Origin: Methylobacterium sp. E-065
GTDB lineage: Bacteria; Pseudomonadota; Alphaproteobacteria; Rhizobiales; Beijerinckiaceae
Direction: 5' to 3'
Length of the DNA stretch: 64,000 nt
NCBI RefSeq assembly: GCF_022829605.1
Contig: NZ_JAKSYD010000303.1
Span: forward strand, 1-64,000
The position numbers and the translations under genes were made by a program. The notes beneath the pieces are model-generated. The model made no database searches. It saw only the letters and a program-made list of their open reading frames with translations, and was not told where the DNA came from. Of the stretch, positions 57,791 through 64,000 are shown in pieces. The first letter of the stretch is position 1; each line of letters begins with the position of its first letter.

Positions 57791-59224
57791 ATGCGCACGC
57801 TCTTCCTCCAGGCCCCCACCTTCGACGGTTTCGACGGCGGTGCCGGCTCCCGTTACCAGGCCAAGCGCGAGATCAAGTCGTTCTGGTACCCGACCTGGCT
57901 GGCCCAGCCGGCCGCCCTGGTGCCGAACTCAAAGCTGATCGACGCGCCGCCGCACAACATCAAGCTCCCCGAGATCGTGGCCCAGGCCAACGATTTCGAC
58001 CTCGTCGTGCTCCACACCTCGGTGCCGTCGTTCAAGTCCGACGTGAAGACCATCGAGGCGCTCAAGGCCGCCAATCCGAAGCTGATCGCCGGTCTGATCG
58101 GCGCCAAGGTCGCGGTCGACGCCGCCGGCGCGATGGCCCAGGCTCCGGTGGTCGATTTCTGCGCCCGCAACGAGTTCGACTTCACCGTCAAGGAAGTCGC
58201 AGACGGCGTGCCGATGGCGCAGATCAAGGGTCTGTCCTATCGCGATGCCAACGGTGTCGTGGTCCACAACGAGGACCGCGAGATCATGACCGACATGGAT
58301 CAGCTGCCCTTCGTCACCAGCGTCTACAAGCGCGACCTGGAGATGGAGAAGTACTTCATCGGCTACCTGAAGCACCCCTACATCTCGTTCTACTCGGGCC
58401 GGGGCTGTAAGAGTCGCTGCACCTTCTGCCTCTGGCCGCAGACGGTCGGCGGCCACACCTACCGCACCCGCTCGGTCGCCCACGTGATCGAGGAGATCAA
58501 GTACTGCCTGAAGGAGTTCCCCCAGACCAAGGAGTTCTTCTTCGACGACGACACCTTCACCGACAACCTGCCGCGCGCAGAAGAGATCGCCCGTGAGCTG
58601 GGCAAGCTCGGCGTCACGTGGTCATGCAACGCTAAGGCGAACGTGCCGCGCGAGACCCTGAAGGTGCTCAAGGAGAACGGCCTGCGCCTGCTGCTGGTCG
58701 GCTACGAGTCCGGCAACCAGACCATCCTGCACAACATCAAGAAGGGCATGCGGGTCGAGGTCGCCGAGAAGTTCACCCAGGATTGCCACGACCTCGGCAT
58801 CGCCATCCACGGCACCTTCATCCTCGGCCTGCCGGGTGAGACCAAGGAGACGATCCAGGAGACGATCGCCTTCGCCAAGCGGATCAACCCGCACACGATC
58901 CAGGTCTCGCTGGCGGCGCCCTACCCGGGCACCTTCCTGTACAAGCAGGCGGTGGAGAACGGCTGGCTCGACATCGAGAACGCCGAGCTGGTCGACGAGA
59001 ACGGCGTCCAGGTCGCGCCGCTGCACTACCCGCACCTCTCGCACACCGAGATTTTCACCTCGGTGGAGGAGTTCTACAAGAAGTTCTACTTCCGGGCGCC
59101 GAAGATCGCCTCGATCGTCAGCGAGATGGTGCGCTCGCCCGACATGATGAAGCGCCGCCTGCGCGAGGGCGTCGAGTTCTACCGCTTCCTCAAGGAGCGC
59201 CAGGGCACCGCCAAGGCGGCGTAA
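57791..59224 (+). CDS. hpnJ: radical SAM protein HpnJ (hopanoid cyclitol ether synthesis)
   Basis: 477 residues from ATG 57791. The N-terminal 180 residues form a B12-binding-like Rossmann domain (FDLVVLHTSVPSFKSDVKTI). The radical SAM domain has Cys206, Cys210 and Cys213 (GRGCKSRCTFCLW) and GETKETIQETIAFAKRINPH. HpnJ is known to contract the glucosamine head group of bacteriohopanetetrol glucosamine to the five-membered cyclitol ether. It requires a 4Fe-4S cluster. A family A repeat follows directly and separates it from hpnK. Confidence 0.95.
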   Translation: MRTLFLQAPTFDGFDGGAGSRYQAKREIKSFWYPTWLAQPAALVPNSKLIDAPPHNIKLPEIVAQANDFDLVVLHTSVPSFKSDVKTIEALKAANPKLIAGLIGAKVAVDAAGAMAQAPVVDFCARNEFDFTVKEVADGVPMAQIKGLSYRDANGVVVHNEDREIMTDMDQLPFVTSVYKRDLEMEKYFIGYLKHPYISFYSGRGCKSRCTFCLWPQTVGGHTYRTRSVAHVIEEIKYCLKEFPQTKEFFFDDDTFTDNLPRAEEIARELGKLGVTWSCNAKANVPRETLKVLKENGLRLLLVGYESGNQTILHNIKKGMRVEVAEKFTQDCHDLGIAIHGTFILGLPGETKETIQETIAFAKRINPHTIQVSLAAPYPGTFLYKQAVENGWLDIENAELVDENGVQVAPLHYPHLSHTEIFTSVEEFYKKFYFRAPKIASIVSEMVRSPDMMKRRLREGVEFYRFLKERQGTAKAA

Positions 59225-59229
59225 GGACA

Positions 59230-59331
59230 GGGGTCCGGGGCCCTCGGCCCCGGCGGGGCGTGCGGGGCGGAGCCCCGCATCCTTCCCAGGGCTCCGCCCT
59301 GGACCCGCGAGAGGGCGAGCCCTCTCGACAC
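59230..59331. repeat. dispersed palindromic repeat, family A copy 5, inside the hopanoid operon
   Basis: It starts GGGTCCGGGGCCCTCGGCCC and ends GAGGGCGAGCCCTCTCGACA. Middle elements are GGGGCGGAGCCCC and CAGGGCTCCGCCCTG. This copy is more G/C-rich than the others. It begins five bases after the hpnJ stop and ends directly before the hpnK start, so it is transcribed inside the operon as a chain of stable hairpins. Confidence 0.85.
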
Positions 59332-59333
59332 CC

Positions 59334-60191
59334 ATGATCGAGGTTCTCGTGAAGCGTCTGGTCGTCACCGCGGATGATTTCGGGCTGAGCCTCGAGGTCA
59401 ACGAGGCCGTCGAGCATGCGCATCGCGACGGGATCCTCACGTCGGCCAGCCTGATGGTTTCCGCCCCGGCCGCCGCCGACGCGGTGGTGCGAGCCCGCCG
59501 GTTGCCGTCCCTGCGGGTCGGGCTGCACCTCGTGTTGGTGGAGGCGTGGCCGACTCTGCCGGCCGCCGAACTGCCTGACCTGACCGACGCGGCCGGCCTG
59601 ATGCGGTCCGATATGGGCCGTCTCGGCCTCGACTTCGCCCGCAAGCCCGCCGCCCGGCGCCAGCTCGCCGCCGAGATCAGGGCGCAGTTCGAGGCCTATC
59701 GGGCCACCGGCCTGCCGCTGGACCACGTCGACGCCCACAAGCATTTCCACGTCCACCCGCTGATCGCCGGGGCGGTGCTGCGCATCGGCCGCGACTTCGG
59801 GATGCGCGCCCTGCGGGTGCCCCGTGAGCCGCGAGAGATCCTGCGCTGCGCCGAGCCCGGCGCCCGCCCTCGCCCGGCCCTCGACATCGCCCCCTGGGCG
59901 GCTCTGCTCGCTGTCCGCGCCCGGCAGGCCGGCCTGCTGATCCCGGATCGGACGCTCGGCCTCGCATGGTCCGGCGCCATGACGCCCGACCGCGTGGCGG
60001 CGCTCCTGCGGCATCTCCCGGATGGGTTGACCGAACTCTATACGCATCCGGCCACTGCGAGTGGCTTCGCAGGCCAGGCACCGGGCTATCGATACGCTGA
60101 CGAGCGGGATGCGCTGGTGGCGCCCGCCGCCCGGGCGGCGGCCGACGCATCCGGCGCGGTACGCGGCGGATTCTCCGATTTCCTCGGTTGA
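59334..60191 (+). CDS. hpnK: hopanoid deacetylase HpnK (YdjC/ChbG family)
   Basis: 285 residues of the YdjC carbohydrate deacetylase fold: VTADDFGLSLEVNEAVEHAH (TADDFG at 12-17, metal Asp), LRVGLHLVLVEAWP and the metal His region LDHVDAHKHFHVHPLIAGAV. A late conserved stretch is LTELYTHPATAS. HpnK removes the acetyl group from the N-acetylglucosaminyl hopanoid made by HpnI, giving bacteriohopanetetrol glucosamine for HpnJ. ATG 59334 abuts the family A repeat; GTG 59349 with GAGG four bases ahead is a plausible alternative start. Confidence 0.93.
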   Translation: MIEVLVKRLVVTADDFGLSLEVNEAVEHAHRDGILTSASLMVSAPAAADAVVRARRLPSLRVGLHLVLVEAWPTLPAAELPDLTDAAGLMRSDMGRLGLDFARKPAARRQLAAEIRAQFEAYRATGLPLDHVDAHKHFHVHPLIAGAVLRIGRDFGMRALRVPREPREILRCAEPGARPRPALDIAPWAALLAVRARQAGLLIPDRTLGLAWSGAMTPDRVAALLRHLPDGLTELYTHPATASGFAGQAPGYRYADERDALVAPAARAAADASGAVRGGFSDFLG

Positions 60192-60203
60192 CCGGCCTAG
60201 TTG

Positions 60204-60219
60204 TCTGACTTTAGTCAGA
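60204..60219. promoter_or_regulatory. inverted repeat directly before the MarR-GNAT gene, candidate operator
   Basis: TCTGAC-TTTA-GTCAGA is a perfect 6-bp inverted repeat that ends four bases before ATG 60224. Its position would block ribosome or polymerase access. MarR proteins usually bind such palindromes at their own gene, so autorepression is likely. Confidence 0.6.
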
Positions 60220-60223
60220 TAAT

Positions 60224-61099
60224 ATGAAGACGATCGAAATTGCCCGCGTCCGCCGGTTCGCGCGTGCCGTTACCGCAAAGGTCGGAGCGCTCGATTCCTC
60301 ATTCCTGGGCCGCGGCCGCCCCTTGGGCGCAGCGCGTGTCCTGAACGCCATCGGGGCCGGCCGCACCGAGGTCGGCGAAATTCGTGGCTATCTTGGCCTC
60401 GATTCCGGCCTGATGAGTCGTCTCCTGCGAGGTCTCGAGGATGAGGGGCTCATCGTGACGGCGCCGCATCCTGCGGATGCCCGACGTCGGGTCGCGTCCT
60501 TGACCGAGGCGGGGCGGCGCGAGTTCGAGGCCTATGAGGCGCTGTCGGATGCCCGTGCTGTCGATCTTCTCGAACGTGCACCGCAGGCGGATGCCCTCCT
60601 GCACGCTATGGATCGGGTCGCTCTCGCCCTGAGCCGCGACTCCATTGCGATCGAGGAATCCGATCCCACGAGTGAGCCTGCCCGCGCCTGCCTCGCCGCC
60701 TACTACGCCGAACTGGTGACCCGCTTCGCCGGCGGGTTCGACGTCGCCCTGTCCTGCGACCCGGAGGCGGCCGCCATGGTGCGGCCCCGCGGCACCTTCC
60801 TGCTCGCCGTCGCGGACGGACTCCCGGTCGGCTGCGTCGGCCTAAAGGGCAGCTGTGGCCCCGTGGCGGAGATCAAGCGGCTCTGGATCGACCCCGCCGC
60901 CCGGGGCCTCGGCCTCGCCAAGCGCCTGATGCAGGCGGCCGAGACGGCAGCCCGAGACCTCGGCATCCAGACGCTGCGGCTCGACACCAACAGCGCCCTT
61001 CCCGAAGCGCTTGCGCTCTACCGGAAGGCGGGCTGGATCGAGATCGACCGCTTCAACGACGACCCCTACCCGGACCACTTCTTCGAGAAGGCGCTCTGA
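60224..61099 (+). CDS. MarR-type regulator fused to a GNAT acetyltransferase
   Basis: 291 residues. The N-terminal 145 residues form a MarR winged helix (AARVLNAIGAGRTEVGEIRG-like region at 28-50, LGLDSGLMSRLLRGLEDEGL recognition helix, VTAPHPADARRRVASLTEAG wing). The C-terminal half is a GNAT domain: LAVADGLPVGCVGLKGSCGP, EIKRLWIDPAARGLGLAKRL (acetyl-CoA loop R-G-x-G-x-A) and LRLDTNSALPEALALYRKAG. Such fusions are known, with unknown substrates. It starts 33 bases after hpnK with its own palindrome, so it may be an independent, autoregulated gene inside the hopanoid locus. Confidence 0.92.
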   Translation: MKTIEIARVRRFARAVTAKVGALDSSFLGRGRPLGAARVLNAIGAGRTEVGEIRGYLGLDSGLMSRLLRGLEDEGLIVTAPHPADARRRVASLTEAGRREFEAYEALSDARAVDLLERAPQADALLHAMDRVALALSRDSIAIEESDPTSEPARACLAAYYAELVTRFAGGFDVALSCDPEAAAMVRPRGTFLLAVADGLPVGCVGLKGSCGPVAEIKRLWIDPAARGLGLAKRLMQAAETAARDLGIQTLRLDTNSALPEALALYRKAGWIEIDRFNDDPYPDHFFEKAL

Positions 61100-61103
61100 T
61101 CGG

Positions 61104-63770
61104 CTACTTGGCCGGCACCGGATCCTTCAACCCGGTGCTCTTCCGCAACGCTGCACCGACAGCCTTCTCGGCGTCTGGGCGATCTTCGTCGGGCTGAGCG
61201 GGCGGCTCGCCCAGCGTCGCCGGCACCACGAAGAACGCTGCCACCAAGGTGAAGAACAGCGACAACGCGAGCAGCTTGCCCATGCTCGCCGTGCCCGGAT
61301 GGCTCGACAGGACCAGCGACCCGAAGGCGCTGCCCGTGGTCAGCGCCGAGAAGAAAATCGCTCGGGTCAGGCTGGAAGCGAGCATGTCGGTCACGCCCGC
61401 CCGCCACGCGATCACGTAGTAGATGTGGAACGCCACACCGACCGCCAGCATCAGCGGCAGCGCGATGATGTTGGCGAAGTTGAGCGGCATACCGACGATG
61501 CGCATCGCCATCAGCGTCCAGAGGGTCGCGATCACCAGCGGACCCAGCGTCATCGCCACGTCCCACGGCTTGCGCAGCGCGACCGACAGGATGACGAAGA
61601 TCAGCACGAGGGCCGTCACCGCCGCCTGCACGAAGGCGCCCAGGATCGTGTAGCTCGACTGGGTCGTGGCCACCGGCGCACCTGTGGCGTGGGGGGCGAC
61701 CTTCAGAACCTCATCCGAGAAGCGGCGCAGCACGGCGTCGTCGTTCGAATCGCCCTTCGGATGAACCTCGATGCGCGCGCGCCCATCGGCCGCGACCCAG
61801 TCGGCCTTCAACTGCGGCGGCAGGTTGTCCAGGGTGATCTTTTCGGGGTGCAGCAGGTCGCGCAGGCGTGCCAGCAGCGGCCCGAGATCCTTGGTCAGGG
61901 CGACGGAGGCCGCCTCGCGCTGCGGCACCGCGCCGGAGGCGAGCGTGTCGAGGGTGCCGGCGAGCTGCTTGGCAGCCTGCGCCCCCGTCTGGTCGCCCTT
62001 GGCATCGTTCGAGACGCCGTTCAGCGCCGTCGCGGCATCCTTGAGCGCCTTGACGTTGTCGGCGTCGGTGGGCGGCGGCGGCCGGCGGCCCGGGTTGAGC
62101 ACCGGATCGAGGAGCTGCGCCGTGTCGGCGATCTGCGCGAGCTTCTTGTCCTGGTCGCGCGGCACGAAAGTGTCGATGCTGTTGACCGAGGCGGAGACCG
62201 GCAGCGCCATCAGCGTCTTCGACAGCGCCGGGACGGACTCGACGCTCGGTGCCAGCACGTCGATGAAGTTCGGGCTGGTCTCGGGGTTCTTGATCAGATC
62301 GAGATAGGTCGCGATCGACTGCGTCTTCGCGCTGCGCAGGTGCATCGGGTTGGAATCAAACGGCAGGTGCCAGAGCAGCGGCGCGCCCGCGAGCGTGATC
62401 AGGCCGACCGCGATCAGGATCGGCTTGCGATGCTGGATGATCCAGGGATCGACGCCGACCAGCCAGTCGGTCTGCACCGCGGCCTTCTCGGCCTTGGGAT
62501 TGAACACGGCGATCAGGGCCGGGAGCAGCGTCAGGGCGAACAGGTAGGCCACGATCATGCCGACGCCGGCGATGAGGCCCAGTTCGGACACGCCGCGGAA
62601 GGCCGTCGGCAGGAAGGCGAAGAAGCCGGCCAGCAGCGAGATGGCCGCGAGCGTCAGCGACCAGCCGACGCCGCGGGCCGCGGCACGGAGCGCGGCGCCG
62701 ATCTCGGGCTGCTCGAAGCGGTCGGCCCGGTAGCGCACGGCGAACTGGATTCCGAAATCGATGCCGAGCCCCACGAACAGCGCCGCGAAGGCCACCGAGA
62801 TCGGGTTGAGTTCGCCGACCATCGCCAGTCCGAGGCCCGCGGTGACGATCAGGCCCGCGAAGGTCGTGATCAGCACGGCCGAAACCAGGGGGGCGGAGCG
62901 CAGGGCGAGCCAGATGAACAGGACGATCGCGCCGACCGTGACGCTGTAATTGACGCCCGCATCTTCCGAGAGCGTCGCGAATTCCTCGTCGGCCACCGCC
63001 ACCGTGCCGGTCAGCCGCATGCGCAGGCCGTGCTCGGTATCGATCCTGAGATCCTGGGCGACGTTCCGAATCAGCTTGGTCGCCTGGTAGCCGGGCTCCA
63101 GGGCATTGAAGTCCAGCACCGGCTGGATGACCACGAACTTCATCTTGTCGGTGACGCTGCTCTGGCCGTTGGAGAGCAGCTCCTGCCAGGACATCCGCGC
63201 CGGCTGGCCGGCCAGCACCTTCTTCAGGGTGGCATCGATCTGCCCCATGGGCTTCTCGAGATCCTCGAGCTTGGCGTCTCCGGTCTTCACGCCGCGGGCG
63301 CCCAGCGTCAGAACCCGCATCACGCCGCGCAGCGACGGGTCGGCGGCGAGCGGGCCGAGCAGCCCCTGCTGCTGGGTCAGCGACTCGAGGGTCTTATCGA
63401 GCTCAGCCTGGGACATCAGCAGCAGGCCGTTCTTGTCGAAGAACGGTCCGCCATCCGGCCGATAGACCGTCTCGATCAGGTTTTTATGTGCGGTCAGCGC
63501 CTTGGCGAGGTTGGCGGCCGCCTCCTCGGTCTCCTCGGGCGTCTGCCCGTCGATAACCGCCACGATGGTGTTCGACCGCTGCGGGAAGGCCTGCTCGAAA
63601 TTGATCTCGTCCTGACGCCAGGGCTCCTTCGGATCAATCAGGCGCTCGACATCGGTGTTGATCCGGAACAGATGCGCCGCCACCCCGGCGCTCGCGACCG
63701 TGACGAACGCCACGATGGCGATCACGATCCACCGATACCGTACCGAGAACGCGACGAGACTTTCGATCAC
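61104..63770 (-). CDS. hpnN: hopanoid RND transporter HpnN
   Basis: 888 residues from GTG 63770 of the MMPL/RND exporter family. Helix 1 is RYRWIVIAIVAFVTVASAGV. A large periplasmic loop follows (40-290), then helices such as YSVTVGAIVLFIWLALRSAP, VSAVLITTFAGLIVTAGLGL and FAALFVGLGIDFGIQFAVRY (the RND Asp pair), a second periplasmic loop, and a second bundle (VTALVLIFVILSVALRKPWD, IIALPLMLAVGVAFHIYYVI). HpnN moves hopanoids to the outer membrane in Rhodopseudomonas. It is convergent with the MarR-GNAT gene, the stops being 4 bases apart. GTG at 63776 is an alternative start. Confidence 0.94.
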   Translation of the reverse strand: MIESLVAFSVRYRWIVIAIVAFVTVASAGVAAHLFRINTDVERLIDPKEPWRQDEINFEQAFPQRSNTIVAVIDGQTPEETEEAAANLAKALTAHKNLIETVYRPDGGPFFDKNGLLLMSQAELDKTLESLTQQQGLLGPLAADPSLRGVMRVLTLGARGVKTGDAKLEDLEKPMGQIDATLKKVLAGQPARMSWQELLSNGQSSVTDKMKFVVIQPVLDFNALEPGYQATKLIRNVAQDLRIDTEHGLRMRLTGTVAVADEEFATLSEDAGVNYSVTVGAIVLFIWLALRSAPLVSAVLITTFAGLIVTAGLGLAMVGELNPISVAFAALFVGLGIDFGIQFAVRYRADRFEQPEIGAALRAAARGVGWSLTLAAISLLAGFFAFLPTAFRGVSELGLIAGVGMIVAYLFALTLLPALIAVFNPKAEKAAVQTDWLVGVDPWIIQHRKPILIAVGLITLAGAPLLWHLPFDSNPMHLRSAKTQSIATYLDLIKNPETSPNFIDVLAPSVESVPALSKTLMALPVSASVNSIDTFVPRDQDKKLAQIADTAQLLDPVLNPGRRPPPPTDADNVKALKDAATALNGVSNDAKGDQTGAQAAKQLAGTLDTLASGAVPQREAASVALTKDLGPLLARLRDLLHPEKITLDNLPPQLKADWVAADGRARIEVHPKGDSNDDAVLRRFSDEVLKVAPHATGAPVATTQSSYTILGAFVQAAVTALVLIFVILSVALRKPWDVAMTLGPLVIATLWTLMAMRIVGMPLNFANIIALPLMLAVGVAFHIYYVIAWRAGVTDMLASSLTRAIFFSALTTGSAFGSLVLSSHPGTASMGKLLALSLFFTLVAAFFVVPATLGEPPAQPDEDRPDAEKAVGAALRKSTGLKDPVPAK

Positions 63771-64000
63771 GAGCACCCTGCCTGTTCGCCCCGGACACGC
63801 ACACGGCGCGGCCGACACATACCATCGAACATATCGAACGCCTCGGGATCCCGGAGACCGGCTCCGGCAGGGCTCAGTGCCCGCGTGCCAATCGCCCCGC
63901 AATCCGTTCGGATGCGGACCGGGGTCGAGGAACGCCGCGTGGTCCGCCCCGGACGCACGAAACGCGTCCACTCGCCGATCGCGGCCGAAATGGATCGCGG
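63771..64000. other. upstream region of hpnN, no gene recognised
   Basis: 230 bases to the window edge. It should contain the hpnN promoter on the minus strand. Open frames are short with shadow composition. A gene could start beyond the edge. Confidence 0.35.

Overview
The window is about 69% G+C, densely coded, and has the gene content and order of an alphaproteobacterium of the order Hyphomicrobiales. Methylobacterium/Methylorubrum is the best fit: it has a hopanoid side-chain cluster (hpnLMIJK, hpnN), a MucR regulator, DUF2794, DUF5076 and DUF6894 proteins, and a pdhA-pdhB-pdhC-lpd block beside eno and ftsB. This assignment is an inference from protein content. No rRNA or tRNA gene was recognised.

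Layout. 1-2.6 kb: the start of a mucR gene (cut by the window edge) and several small hypothetical or secreted proteins. 2.8-9.7 kb: thrS, rsmB, an SDHAF4-like protein, a cupin, an L,D-transpeptidase, bluB and a DUF2794 gene. 9.7-12.5 kb: a broken dapA-family gene, a Bax-inhibitor-1 membrane protein and an exported beta-carbonic anhydrase. 12.6-17.3 kb: an FtsX-like ABC exporter pair divergent from a TesA-like esterase and thpR, the same arrangement as E. coli ybbAP/tesA. 17.5-22.4 kb: coaA-hisE, pyrB, and a cytochrome b / molybdopterin oxidoreductase pair. 22.4-28.7 kb: a BrnT/BrnA toxin-antitoxin pair, topA and parE. 29-36.4 kb: envelope proteins, an RhlE-type helicase, a diguanylate cyclase, an IscA-type protein and a threonine dehydratase. 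36.4-37.5 kb: an AT-rich island with one HNH-endonuclease gene. 37.5-47.2 kb: the pyruvate dehydrogenase operon (with a Uma2 gene and a DUF5076 gene inside), ftsB, a class III adenylate cyclase and eno. 47.4-53.1 kb: queF, a methyltransferase, kdsA, an FkbM-like methyltransferase and an alpha/beta hydrolase. 53.3-63.8 kb: an amidinotransferase divergent from the hopanoid genes.

The most interesting system is the last one. HpnI, HpnK and HpnJ are the known route from bacteriohopanetetrol to its glucosamine and then its cyclitol ether. A complete arginine:glycine-amidinotransferase-like enzyme shares a roughly 210 bp divergent promoter region with this cluster. Methylobacterium is known for a guanidine-substituted hopanoid cyclitol ether, so I propose that this gene supplies the amidino group, a step for which I know of no assigned gene.

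Intergenic space is unusually structured. At least four unrelated families of palindromic dispersed repeats (A: five copies; B: three copies plus fragments; C: two; D: two) sit just downstream of genes, and no transposase is present in the window. One family A copy lies inside the hopanoid operon between hpnJ and hpnK.
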